Shown: positions 21,386-32,846, numbered from the stretch's first letter. The stretch: 64,000 bases of DNA from Marthasterias glacialis (GCA_911728455.2 OU452228.1:17428698-17492697); one strand, 5' to 3'. Numbers and translations are program-made. The notes: generated from the letters alone by a model not told the origin.

Positions 21386-21707
21386 AGCGTATGCCAACTC
21401 TTGCCAGCAAGATACCCGCAGCTGTGGAGTATTTGTGCTTATGGTAAGAAATTGTGTCAGATCCCTTTTTTATTTGACTGAGTAGAAACTAGTGCATGTA
21501 GCCCGCAAAAAAATGTCACAAGGTGTAAGAAAAAAGAAAGCTACTTAAGGGAAACTTGCTAAAAGATTTTAAAAACTTATACATGTATCACAAATATTAT
21601 CTCCATTTTACATGGTTCTTTATGTTTATTTACAGTTTGCAGAGCAGAAAATACAACAAAAAGCGCCTGACACAGACAAACAAGATCATGCAGCAGCAGA
21701 GGTCTGA
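21382..21707 (+). pseudogene. Ulp1/C48 protease gene fragment, left copy
   Basis: Exon part 21382-21443 reads YANSCQQDTRSCGVFVLM and donor gtaaga. The next exon starts 21636 (FAEQ) and, instead of continuing as in the right copy, runs in frame into KIQQKAPDTDKQDHAAAEV and a TGA at 21705. The QQD and SCGVFVLM residues are the Gln and catalytic Cys region of a Ulp1-type cysteine protease. The first 266 bases equal 24361-24626 with only a few differences. The 5' part of this copy is replaced by piggyBac sequence. Confidence 0.75.
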
Positions 21708-21991
21708 TGCATACGATATTGTGCTTAGACTTGATCGGTACGTGTGTGCTTTAGTAATCCTTCAGGACAACCTACAAGAGTTAACGTTATCTTCCAGTAT
21801 TACACAAGCAGGTAGTACTACTAACGACTACATTACTAGGCCTAGTACTAGTAGTAGTACTAGCTCTACTACAACTACAAGTACAAGTACAAGCACAAGT
21901 ACTCACGCCGTCAGTGACACTGATCGTGATGACCTGGACGCTGACGACGTCTGGTGAGGCCGTTTACCAGCAGTAATTGCTTCAATTTCAG

Positions 21992-22341
21992 ACAAGATCT
22001 CATCATTGTTGAGAATTGTGCAGGAAATAAAAACTTTGTGGAATGAGAGAGTCAGCGGTGAACACAGAACACGCTGCACCTTGATAAATGCTGGCCTGGT
22101 TGACCTTGAAGTTTCTGCCTTTCACAGCCCAGGTCGTCCAAGATTCAATATTAACCTCGATCAGGTTTCATTTTTGTTTCATCATGGATTCAAACTTGTT
22201 GCCATAGCCCGCATGTTTTTGGTGAGTCGGACAACACTCTGGAGAAGATTGCAGGAGAGTGGGAACATACTGAAACGTTACAGTGACATTAGTGATGACA
22301 ACCTTATTGAGCTTGTACGTTCAATTTATCATGATCGATAA
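21992..22341 (+). pseudogene. HTH exon of an integrase-type (Ginger-like) transposon gene, truncated
   Basis: After an acceptor (tttcag) the frame reads IVQEIKTLWNERV, then FHSPGRPRFNINLDQVSFLF, then FKLVAIARMFLVSRTTLWRR and YSDISDDNLIELV. The GRPR leader plus a helix-turn-helix and the Y-S-D-I-S-D word match what I recall as the N-terminal region of DDE/integrase-core proteins multicopy in fish and invertebrates. The integrase core is absent; the frame stops at 22339 and gives way to P-element-type sequence. Confidence 0.5.
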
Positions 22342-22672
22342 TTCATTTGATGCATTTAACAGTAGAAGTCTCAAGGATCCCAAAATAATGACAAGGCCAT
22401 TGTCAGCTAAATCTGCTCACAAGTCATTCTTTGAGTTATACGTGCAAGTGCTCAAGAGCTTGAGAGTAGTTGGAGCAAAGAAAGTCCAGGTTATCAAGGC
22501 ATGGTGTCTAGCCATTCCATGTGTTTTTCAGCTATGGCAGAACATAAAGGAAACCAGTGAAGTCAAATTTCTGTTCGCATCATGTGTCAACCAGGATATC
22601 GTCGAGACTCTGTTTTCGACCATCCCAAGAAAGGGGGGATTTCGGGACAATCCATCTGCCAAGGAATTTTGA
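22334..22672 (+). pseudogene. P-element/THAP9-type transposase, C-terminal fragment
   Basis: Reads FDAFNSRSLKDPK, then RPLSAKSAHKSFF, then FLFASCVNQDIVETLFSTIP and RKGGFRDNPSAKEF, then TGA. The F-N-S-R start, the N/S-Q-D-x-x-E-x-x-F-S word and R-G-G-x-x-x-N-P-(S/T)-A are the signature of the C-terminal domain of P-element and THAP9 transposases. After the TGA the same frame gives CAVRYNNKNIFKK, which would be the expected continuation, so the stop looks like a point mutation of an Arg codon. Everything upstream (THAP finger, RNase H core) is missing. Confidence 0.65.
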
Positions 22673-22715
22673 TGTGCCGTAAGATACAACAACAAAAATA
22701 TCTTCAAAAAAAGGG

Positions 22716-23546
22716 ATGCAAGATAAAGATCGAAATTTAAGAACTTCAACTGGAGGAGGTCCATTGTCCACAGGAAGCACTCTCCCAACATCTGATGATG
22801 AAAGTAGTGAAGAAAATCACGATGACCAAGAAAAACCAACAGACGCAAGGGCCAAGAACTTTGATCGTAGAAAAGATAATGATCGAAAGAGAGGTACTTC
22901 GGCTAATGGAGGCCCATCATCCACAGGAAACACTCTCCCAACATAAGATGATGAAAGTAATGAAGAAAATGACGATGACCAAGAAAAGCCAACAGACAGA
23001 AGGGCCAAAAACTTCGATCATAGAAAAGATAATGATTGAAAGAGAGGTACTTCGACTAATGGAGGCCCATTGTCCACAGGAAACACTCTCCCAACAGCAG
23101 ATGATGAAAGTAATGAAGAAAATGACGATGACCAAGAAAAACCAACAGACGGAAGGGCAAAGAACTTCGATCGTAGAAAAGATAATGATCAAAAGAGATG
23201 TTCTTCGGCTAATGGAGGCCCATCATCCACAGGAAACACTCTCCCAACATCAGATGATGAAAGTAATGAAGAAAATAATGATGACCAAGAAAAACCAACA
23301 GACAGAAGGGCCAAGAACTTCGATCGTAGAAAAGGTAATGATCGAAAGAGAGGTACTTCGGCTAATGGAGGCCCATCATCCACAGGAAACACTCTCCCAA
23401 GATAATGATACAAAAAGAAGTGCTTCAGCTAATGGAGGCCCATCATCCACAGGAAACACTCTCCCAACATCAGATGATGAAAATGACGATGACCAAGAAA
23501 AGCCAACAGACAGAAGGGCCAAGAACTTTGATCGTAGAAAAGATGA
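22716..23546 (+). repeat. 153-bp coding-type minisatellite
   Basis: Five units of exactly 153 bp (landmark CCACAGGAAACACTCTCCCA at 22768, 22921, 23074, 23227 and 23380) and a shortened last unit (23447, offset 67). Because 153 is a multiple of three, each frame is preserved: the hydrophilic frame reads DDESNEENDDDQEKPTDRRA and FDRRKDNDRKRGTSANGG per unit. That frame has stops at 22944 and about 23038. A second frame is open across the whole array. Confidence 0.9.
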
Positions 23547-24693
23547 TTGAAATACATCGAAAGAAACCTCAAAGAGAAAAGCAACCCAAACTTTAAAAAA
23601 TTACAACAAAAAGCACCTGACACAGACAAACAAGATCATGCAGCAGCAGACGTCTTTGAAGCAGATGCATCGGCTGGAAGAGGCTTTCTCCCAAACAGAG
23701 ACCGATCGTGCAATGTTCCTCCTTGGGGAGGAAATGTCTTATACAGAGGTAAAAGGATTTACCTGCAGAACACGTGTACAATTGATAACATGTTACTGAT
23801 ATTGTCACGTATGATGGAAGACTTCCCACAGTTTAAGAGGGCACTGGATGAGAGTTGCCATGTCACATGCAGACAGATAGTTTCCATCTGTTATCACTGT
23901 TCCCGTGGTCAGTGGGTCATGGCAAAGGTTCCTTTATCTAAACAGTGGTTTGTACTTAGACGGGTCGACGGATGGTCAGAAGAGGGTGGTTGTTACCAAG
24001 CCAAGAATTATTTATATGATGAGGCCAGTAAGTACGCAAGATCAGTTGGCTTTTTGAATTCTCTTCCTGGATACAGTGCAGCTGAGAAGCGATACTGTTC
24101 ACACTTCATGTATGTAATACACTTCTGTTTTCATTCTTTTGTGATTGAGATAACTTTGAGGAAAGACAAGTAAAATGGTCTAAATCATACTAATTCTCAT
24201 TCACTTTACTTTTTCCTTATCCCGATTAAAATGATACATGTCAGATGTGTGCTATTTTCATATTTGGAGAAGGTAATATGGGCACTATCTTTTTGATATT
24301 ACAGAAACTACATGAGTGCCAGGGCAAGAGTTGTACCTGAAACCCCTACGGGATGGACCCTTAAGGTGTATGCCAACTCTTGCCAGCAAGATACCCGCAG
24401 CTGTGGAGTATTTGTGCTTATGGTAAGAAATTGTGTCAGATCCCTTTTTTATTTGACTGAGTAGAAACTTGTGCATGTGGCCCGCAAAAAAATGTCACAA
24501 GGTGTAAGAAAAAAGAAAGCTACTTAAGGGAAACTTGCTGAAAGATTTTAAAAACTTATACATGTATCACAAATATTATCTCCATTTTACATGGCTCTTT
24601 ATGTTTATTTACAGTTTGCAGAGCAGCTTCTTAATTGCATCCCTACATCTGTACTTCGCCATTGCCATGTACAAGACTTTCGATTGTATGTTG
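23547..24693 (+). pseudogene. Ulp1/C48-type protease-containing gene, right copy
   Basis: The first block (to 24173) reads QQKAPDTDKQDHAAADVF, then WGGNVLYRGKRIYLQNTC and TIDNMLLILSRMMEDFPQF, then a Cys-rich stretch. Exon 24305-24422 reads MSARARVVPETPTGWTLKVY and NSCQQDTRSCGVFVLM, with donor gtaaga. Exon 24615-24693 reads FAEQLLNCIPTSVLRHCH and ends with donor gtatgc. Q-x-D followed by SCGVFVLMFAEQ is the Gln and Cys part of the Ulp1/SENP (C48) fold; the His-Asp part is not recognised. Such protease domains are common in large DNA transposons and in multicopy invertebrate genes. The start is unclear because the upstream frame ends in the minisatellite, so completeness is doubtful. Confidence 0.55.
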
Positions 24694-26990
24694 GTATGCG
24701 ATTTTTGTCACACAAATAATATGTTTTTGTCAATGCCATTATGTAGTTTATTTTGTTTGGAGTTTTGGCCATGCGCCCAAACAACCTTAATTATCCTACA
24801 GTTTTTTAATATTTGTATTTCGGTTTTGGCCCTCAGCAGAAACCAACATTGTTTAACTCAAACAAATTATTTTTGTTTTGTTATTTTTTTTACGTAAAAT
24901 GGTGAAAAATGTCATGGTGAAACATCTGGATGTTATGAGATTTTCGCTCTGTATAGGTATCTTATAAAATGTATTTTACACTGTTACATCTCTGATATTT
25001 GTGTCACATTAAAGGTAATTCAGTACCTTAACGTTCTGTCACTGACATTACTCAACTTTGATCTTAACTTTTGGTCCAAACAGAAAGTTCCAATAAAAAC
25101 ATGTTTAAGAGGTCTACAACCAATGTGGTATTGAATTTGGACATGGATTCAGTGCATGAAAAAAACAATTGAACCTTGGTCTTTTAAAATAAAAAAATTA
25201 TTACGCTCTAATATTTGACAGTGCCCTCTGGCCGACAGATTTTTAAGCTTTTTCCAAAAAACATGCATGAATCATTTCACTTTAATTTCCAGTCCAAACA
25301 GGAAATTCAAATGGAAACAAACATGTAATTCTGTTATCCGCACAGCTGTTCAGCAATTTTCAGTAACATTTTATTACCACAAAGGTATACTTTTACATGT
25401 TCTACACGATGATGTCATCCAATGTTTCATGTCTGCTTATACATGTAAAAGGCAAAGTTTTCAAGGCTTTATATATACGCAATTTCATAATTATGAGTAT
25501 TAAAAACAAATGTGTACTCTGAGAGCTACACAGGCATACATATTTTTTTAAATTTACGTTACGCCAAACACGTAGTTTTTGTATAAGACAACTACATGTT
25601 CGACTCAAAAAATAAACCAGGTACGAGAAAAAGTTACTGTAGGGGATGTCGACCAAAACCACGCGTGATTCCAAAGAAAAAGAACACAACTGACAGTGTC
25701 ATAGACTTGATAAATGCCTGTGGTCAGCCAGTTGTGTATAAGGATAATGGGAAAATATACTTGGGGATGGGTGGGGGATAATGTCTGTGAAGGGGGAATA
25801 CCTGGTCAGTTCGGCTGTTAAGCAAGGGGAAACGGATAGTTTGTTTACTACTGCCATAAATGGTGCAATTCAACCTGTTTTGCTGGATCAACCCCAATGA
25901 CACTCTGCAAAATGGAGACCAGGTATTATTCACATGGGACTATGGGCCCGGGCAATTTACTGAGTTGAGGCCAGGCGTTTTGATGTGTGAGGTTGACAAA
26001 TTTGCATGTACGTATGCATTAAGAGTAGCATCTGATGAAATTTGCATGTGGATAACCTTGGAGAGGGTACTGTTGTAGAGAGGGATAAAACTGTCATTAA
26101 GATGGTTGTAGAACAATGAAGGCGCACTAAAAGAAACATTATGTATAGGGACCGCAACGTAGATTTACAATTGCGGGTGCTGTTGTTGTAGACCCACAGG
26201 TAAGTCCTATACTATTGCCATCCTCTAACCCATAACTCCCACCCCTAAAAAAAAAAAAAGAGAAAATGGGCCAAAATGTGGACATCAATCAATACGGTAC
26301 GAGTTTTGTAAATTCCTAACACAGTCATCTAGATCTACAATTCTCACAGTAGACAGAGAAAAGGGAGAAAGAATTGTCTCCAAGTGCAACTACTGATACT
26401 ACTTTTAAAAATGATGTAAAGAGAAGAGGGTTCCAGGTGTTGAACTTTCCTTTGTCCTTGCCTGCTTTTGTCATAAGAAATTTACAACTTACAGTTTGTG
26501 TTCAACCCTTTCACTCGGCTCTTCTACTTAAGTTTTGGAACTAAAATGTCACTTCAGACAGAAATAAACATACAGCAGATAGCTAATCTAACCATACCCT
26601 TATAACTCTAGAAGGTAAAATCGATTTCGAAGGCAGGTTTTTCACGGTGGTGGTAAAAATTATGTTTGAGTTTTAAAGATTGCGCAAATTTTTAACAATG
26701 CGTTCTATAGCTCTGTTGCACAATTTTAAATTTGCGCTATCAAACAAAGTTTGCGTGGTTAAAAATTGCGCAAGCACCAATTTTTTTTAAATTGCGTGCC
26801 TTCAAAGATCGCGCTCAACAGGTGCATAATCATAATAGCATATTAGTAGGGTGGCCACTCATGGGAAAAACCATTCTGCCTGTGGGTGATATTTAGTTCT
26901 GACAAGTCGCCCATTTTTTAATGTGTAATTTCTCATGTTTACAACATCGTATTTGAATAAAAAATATATCACATGCCATCATACTGCCAG
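24694..26990. other. no recognised gene; possible upstream exons
   Basis: A frame at 25596-25781 reads GTRKSYCRGCRPKPRV and NTTDSVIDLINACGQPVVY, and one at 25860-26078 reads NPNDTLQNGDQVLFTWDYGP. Both look more protein-like than their surroundings but match no family that I know. They could be 5' exons of the next gene or parts of a lost transposon. The rest is AT-rich. Near 27240-27370 a TTTGCATGATCA word repeats three times. Confidence 0.3.
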
Positions 26991-29011
26991 GCCGTATTCC
27001 TGGTTTCAAGCAAGACAACATCAAGTTGCTCCCTTCATCAGAAACCAAGAGAAACGTATGGAAGAAATACAAACAGGCCATGGAGGTTTCAGGTAAAAAC
27101 AATGAGCATAATATCAGGTTGTCTTACGAACAAACCTGTTCATTTTAAAAAAGTCACCGATTCTCTGAACTGTCCATTTTTTTCCTTCATTTTTAAAACG
27201 AAGTATGGGACAACCATGACACACGGATGAATCCGAGAACGAGATTTATTTCAGTGAGGTTTTGCATGATCAAGCGTAGTTCAATTTTTGCATGATCATT
27301 TAACAAGAATATACTTCACTGAGTTTTTGCATGATCAAATAACGAGAACGACTTTCAGTGGGTTTTGCACGATCCTTACAAAAAAAGCCTCTAAATGGTT
27401 ATTCATTTTTATTTCCATTAATTATTTTGTTTTAATTAATTTTTGATTACAGATGCTTGGGCCATAGCAGAGACCACATTCAGAAAACTCCGGAATGACA
27501 TCTGTCCCTTCATCATTTGCTGTAAACCCATGGCTGATGTCTGCTGGCAATGTCATCAAAACAACAGCTTGGTGTTTAAGTCGGCTAATCTCCCTGACGT
27601 TGCAAAGCAGGAGAGATGTAGAAAACAGCAGGCGCACCTCATCAACGTGGCCGAGGAGAGAACGTACTACCGCGACCTGGTCAAGCAGTCAAAGGAGATG
27701 GCGGAGCAGCAAGGAGTAGTGCATCTAGGACAGAACAATCCATGCAGCAGACCTATCCAGATGCACTACTCCTTTGACTTTGCACAACAAGTGCATTTCC
27801 CGTGCGACCCCATGCAGCCTGGCCCGGCATACTTCCTAACACCACGGAAGTTGGGCATCTTCGGCGTTCATGCTGAAGGAGTCACTCAGCAGGTGAACTA
27901 TCTGGTGGATGAGTCAGTTGTCATATCAAAGGGGAGTAACTCTGTTATTAGTTTCATTCACCATTTTATTGGCCAGTATGGGTTGGGTGAAACTAGAGTC
28001 GATCTTCACTGTGACAACTGTAGTGACCAAAATAAAAACCGGTTTATGCTAGGGTACTTGCTTTGGCGATGTATGAGCGGCCTCCACAAAAGCATCCAAC
28101 TACACTTCATGTCAGTTGGACATACCAAGTTCGCTCCAGACTGGTGCTTCGGTTTGTTTAAACAGCGATTCCGCCGCACCCAAGTCAGCTGCCTGGATGA
28201 TGTGGTCAAGGTCGTCGAGGCAAGCACACCATCAGGGGTGAATATCCCACAGCTGGTCGGGGATGAGGTCGGCGATGTGTTTGTGCCTCAGTTCGACTGG
28301 CAGATCTTTCTGGCACCGTACTTCAAGCCACTGGCAGGAATAAAGAGCTTGCAGCATTTTCGGTAAAATAATGTTCTTTTTAATGTGAACAATTCTGGTG
28401 AAGTGCAAATTGCTCAAATTGCTCAAGTTGAGCTATTTTCAGAGTTTATAATGTGATCAATCTTTCGGAGAAATATTTTTGTCTGAAATGCTATCATCTT
28501 TAAGAGAGTTGAGTTTAAATCTTATCTTATTTATGTGGCCTTTGAAGGCCACGTAAGTATGCACGTAAGTGTACTTGTACATGTACACTAAAATCAAAAG
28601 GTTCTATGCATGTGCCTGTAGCGCTCATCAGTCTTCTTTTTTTTCCTTTCTTTTTTTTTACGTCCACCCCTTCAACCTCCCACCCAAAGAACAACAAATC
28701 CTTTTTTTCTGAACAGAATAGATTTTTTTTAATGAGTTTTATTTATGAGTTTTTATTTTCCTTGTCAATTTTGTAGGTTTACTTCTGACGAACCAGGCGT
28801 TGTTTACGCGAAGAAGTTTCTAGATGACCCACAAACCAGCTTCAAGCTACTTCGGTCTAATGCAAGGCCGAGTGTTGACTTACCAGAGCCTCAGATCCCT
28901 CCAGGCATGGATGCCGCCCAGCAGTGGTACTTATACGAAAAGATCAGAGAGTTTTGTAGCGACGACGCCAAGGATACCACATGCCCCTTGCCACCAATGC
29001 CAAAGCCATAG
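26991..29011 (+). CDS. DUF7869-type multicopy gene, apparently intact 3' part
   Basis: Exons 26991-27092, 27453-28362 and 28777-29011 join in frame (phase 1, then phase 2) with donors gtaaaa. Exon 1 reads GRIPGFKQDNIKLLPSSETK. Exon 2 has a Cys pair (CWQCHQNNS), then HYSFDFAQQVHFPCDPMQPG, then DLHCDNCSDQNKNRFML, GHTKFAPDWCFGLFKQRFRR and VGDEVGDVFVPQFDW. Exon 3 reads FTSDEPGVVYAKKFLDD and QQWYLYEKIREFC, ending in a Pro-rich tail. I recognise the family as uncharacterised proteins widespread in invertebrates and fish, associated in my memory with Pfam DUF7869. The spaced Asp residues in DLHCDNCSDQNKN and FAPDWCF resemble an RNase H-like core, which is inference. There are no stops or frameshifts, so this may be active. 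The 5' exons are not identified. Confidence 0.75.
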
Positions 29012-29247
29012 ACAGCGACCATACTTGCCCTCCTAAGATGTCACTTCTTTATTCATTTATTTTTATTCATTTATTTTCTAAAATTTCACCAGCAAACAGC
29101 GGTTAACCGTCAATTATGTACTAACAGTGAAACGGCATCAGATCTCCCTCCCACGTTTTATTGGTAAAAAATCAACTGCAATTTCTGAGCATGAACATTG
29201 TCTTGAACCCAATTTATTGAAATATTGCAGGCCTCGAAATTACCGAC

Positions 29248-29275
29248 GGCACCGACGGCAATTGCCGTCGGTGCC
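29248..29275. repeat. 28-bp perfect palindrome
   Basis: GGCACCGACGGCAATT followed by its exact reverse complement half, located 20 bases inside the left end of the TIR element. Confidence 0.95.
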
Positions 29276-29488
29276 CTCGAAATCAACCAAAATTCACGGC
29301 AATATATTGCCGTGCCCTTTTTGTCCAACTGCCGTCGGTGCCCTTTTGAAAAATTGTAAAATGCATATTAAATGCCAAAATACCCGCTTTGAAAGAGACA
29401 ATCAGGCGAGAAAAATGGTCGTTGAACAATTGCAAACAGCTACCCCAGCTTTATATCACGCAAAAGAACGGACAAAATTAACTTGCAG

Positions 29489-29516
29489 CGCTGTGTGTGT
29501 GTGTGTGTGTGTGTGT
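29489..29516. repeat. (GT)n microsatellite
   Basis: About a dozen uninterrupted GT units inside the TIR element. Confidence 0.95.
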
Positions 29517-30544
29517 AGAAACTCGTCCTTGCTCTAGCGGTTGGTTCAATGCAACCCACGATTCGTGTCGGCCGCATTGCAGTCCTAAGGATATGTAGGA
29601 AAATCCCCATATGAAACCGCTGATGTCCATGTGCGATAGTTAGTGTTAAAATAAACTTTCATTGGTACCCGTACAGTAGAAGCATGGCCCCATGTTGCAC
29701 ACGACTGGCGCCCTGTATACTGTGTGCGTGTTTGTTAACTCTATGGTGTTTGTAGTAAGTTTCCCTCATGTGGTATGTCGTTTGTTGTTTAAAATGGCTC
29801 CTGATGTGTGTACGTGTGTGTACGATCGACGACCAGCTATTATGAAGTTTGTGTCGCGTTCACCACAGTTTTAGTACATTTGGCGTCAGCAAAATAAAAG
29901 GCAACGTAGAGTATGCGTAAAGTGAATAAAAGAACACTCCTTTTTATTTACGGGCTCAGAATGGAGATGATAATTCGTAAAGGGTAAGAATTCATTAATT
30001 ATTTTCATCATCGAGACTCAAAAAACTAGCGCAATTTGCATGCGTCAACGAGCATGCGCATTCGCCTGACTTGCTTTCGCGGTATAGTTAAAAAAGTTTT
30101 GAGAATAATTTAACTCAGCGGTACTTCATCAAAGAGAATATCAAACTGCCATAAAAATGCCCCGCAAAGATCGCTGCGAAAGAGAAAAGGAAACAAGTTG
30201 AACGTCAGTTTTCTTTTATCAAAAGAATCCTTGGTGATTGGCGTCTATCTCTTTCTCTAAACACAATAGAGGCCCTGCTTAGGATTTGTGTAGACGGGCC
30301 ACCAATTGAGAGCTTTGAGCCATCCAGAAGTGTAACCAAATGGTTCAACTCTTCTTCATTCAGCAAGAGACCTGAAGGCAAAGGCTCAAAATAATTTATT
30401 ATATTTTTGTTTAGCCAGTACTGAGTAAAGCTTGTAGGCTGAGGGTTCATGACCTCAAGTTTACATTATCTAAGTAATTCAGACAGAATCAGTTTCCTTT
30501 TTGTTTATTTTCCAAATTGATTTATGTTATTATTAAGAGACCAG

Positions 30545-30774
30545 AGCCCAATTTCATAGCGCCGCTAACTCTTTGCATAGAAAAAGGCTTGCTAACCTTC
30601 CGGTGATTATTTGCCAAGTTTGCGTGACGTAACAATGCAAAACCATGGTCACTGCGCACATCACCTCCTCATTTCTTTACTAACCTGAAATAAGCTTGTG
30701 CTTAAGCAAATTGTTCTGCTTTAGTTGGCACGAAAATTTGCTAACCCGTTAAGCAGCTCTATGAAATTGTGCCC
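30545..30774. mobile_element. MITE nested in the TIR element
   Basis: Ends GAGCCCAATTTCATAGCGC and CTATGAAATTGTGCCC are inverted repeats; a TTAAGCAGCTC-type stem lies inside. Similar ends (GGCTCGGTTTCACAAAGAG) occur at 54715. Nested insertion makes it younger than the surrounding element. Confidence 0.6.
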
Positions 30775-31166
30775 TGAAGAACAAGGCTCCAAAAAACTTG
30801 CTGTTTTTCTGCCAGTAAAGCTTGTAGGGCAAGGATGTGTCTGCAGAAGTACAATTTACACAGGTTTAATTTTCTTTTTGTAAACTTTTGAAGTCTAAAA
30901 AAAGGAAAATTAAAGAAAAGATAAAGAAAGTTGCCTTTAATTTTTCTTGTTTTCCATTTCTCTTCTACATCAACTTTTGTCTTCCATGTTGTATCTCACC
31001 TATTTTGTTAAATTAAGTTTTTGCCGTGGTGCCCCCCAAATTTCACAAAATTGCCGTGGTGCCCTTGTTACACTTACAAAATTGCTGCAATGCCCTTCAA
31101 ATTTGAGAAAAAGCAAGGCACTTATTGCCGTGCCCTTTTCAACACGAAGTTCGAGGCCTGATATTG

Positions 31167-32250
31167 TGTACATGCACTTGGTGCCAGATAAAAGTACATG
31201 TACATGTACATGTAAAAAGAACTGCACTTTAAAAAGATTTCTCATCCAATTACAGTGATTAAGCAAAAAGCGAACGGAAAAACAGTCATGGTAATTCCTT
31301 TGATACTGAAACACTAAGCGTTGTATTTCAACTTTCATTGAAAACGCTAAGACAACAGTGAAATTATATAACTGTTTTTCTTTGTGCTGAAACCTATTTT
31401 TTGTGTATGTGTTTTTCTGTTATAGGCCTAAATTATGTTTACAGTGTAGGGGCTGGTAAAATTGGCTAGTAACTTCTCCCTCCCCACATCATCACAAGCT
31501 TAGCACTGCCCCTTAACACCCCAACTCCCCCGCCCACCCCAACTACCCCCCTCCCAATCCCCCACCAACAACATCAATGCTATCCTCCTACCCAGGCGAT
31601 CTGCTAGTCAAGTACAAAAGCTGAGCCGAACGGACCAATCATTGAGCTCTGCTGAGCAGGGCTTTTCCTCAGCAGACCAATCACTGAGCTTCGCTGAGCA
31701 GGGCCAGGGAGACGATCTTGCTTGGCAGACCAATCACACAACTCTGCTGAGGAGCTTCTCTACCAATCTCATTAATATACATGAGATGTGTATATTCAAG
31801 ATGGCGGCCTACATGGTCAGGGATTTGCGAACGTTGCAGTAACATTCATTCCCCTTTTCTGCTGCTGTTACAAATTGCAACCTGAAATCATGGATTAAAG
31901 TGTAACAACGTTACTGTTATTGGGTAAGCTACATTTGTGATGTTGCCGTATTTGCACATTTTATTTACTTTTCCTTTGCCCGTGTTTTCGAGCGGAACAC
32001 CATTTGCTCATCGGGGCGACCCCCGGTCGATATTGCAATGTCGGTAGGTGGATTCCAGCTACTTGAATTAGTAAATTTATATTTTATTTAATGCATTATT
32101 TCTTCAATTAAATGACTTTCCAGAGTTGAAACTTAACTCCGCACTCTGAAGTTAAGCCTGAACTGAGCTTATTAGTTATTTTATTAGACTGCTGAGCATG
32201 CTGAGACTGTGTGTGAGTGGTGAGAGAGTAATCATTCATTTTCATATCAT
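31167..32250. other. no gene; short tandem repeat
   Basis: At 31634-31755 three imperfect copies of GACCAATCA plus GAGCTCTGCTGAGCAGGG follow each other. A C-rich pyrimidine stretch lies at 31480-31570. No exon recognised. Confidence 0.5.
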
Positions 32251-32780
32251 TTAATAAATACCTTGGACAGTCAGACAGTTTGTAGACTCTGATTGGTCAA
32301 AACGCAATCACGTGGGGGTGTATTAACGGTAGTATAGAGACCGGCTCGGTGAACTAGTGCGTAAATGGCCCCTAAACCAGCAAACATTGTGTACAAGTGT
32401 TAGCGCAACGCGCTGCACTTTAATTTTAGATTCATGGTCTTAGTTTCATTATTGGCACTGCGCTCAAACGCGCGTACGGGTCGATAATGTATCAATTTTG
32501 ATGTAGCAGGCGCACTCGCGAACATACCAACATCTCCATATTTGGTGTTGTTTACAGCCAGAGACTTGGTACAAGTGTGGCCCTTGAACATGAGTAGGCC
32601 CTACAACAAAGTGGCACTCCAAATTTACAATATGTTGATCGTTTTAATTTAACCACTTTTTCAGTGGCTGGCCGCTGTTAATGGACCTCGCCTTTGGCTC
32701 TGTCCATTAACAGCGGCCAGCCACCAACCCCGGTCATTACCACGCAGTGAAGACCGGCTCCGCGCACTGTTATTCCCTAA
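32251..32780. mobile_element. fold-back element, copy 2 (opposite orientation)
   Basis: Starts TTAATAAATACCTTGGACAG, then GATTGGTCAAAACGC and ACGTGGGGGTGTATTAA. This is the reverse complement of 7950-8038. Its hairpin at 32663-32724 (GTGGCTGGCCGCTGTTAA with its complement) is followed by GGTCATTACC, CAGTGAAGACCGG and ACTGTTATTCCC, as in copy 1. The order segment-then-hairpin is reversed relative to copy 1, so it is one element in two orientations. About 320 bases between segment and hairpin are not shared. Confidence 0.75.
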
Positions 32781-32846
32781 TTCATATCATATCATATCCC
32801 TTGTCTCCTCATCCCACAGATTTGAGCTTCCATCAGCCCAGTAAAG

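Larger units (their letters stand above)
29228..31160. mobile_element. 1.93-kb terminal-inverted-repeat element
   Basis: The left end CAGGCCTCGAAATT and right end AACTTCGAGGCCTG-like (reverse complement CAGGCCTCGAACTT) are inverted repeats. ATATTG is directly repeated on both sides (29222-29227 and 31161-31166). Subterminal words recur: GCCGTCGGTGCCC several times at the left and TTGCCGTGGTGCCC at the right. The inside has no recognisable transposase; a minus frame at 30205-30450 is of unknown nature. The CAGG ends resemble hAT elements, but the 6-bp flanking repeat does not fit the usual 8. Confidence 0.75.

Noticed and set aside
22795-23550. 251-codon frame across the minisatellite as a definite gene
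   Set aside because: Its openness follows from the repeat unit being a multiple of three. It has no recognised domain and is kept only as a finding.
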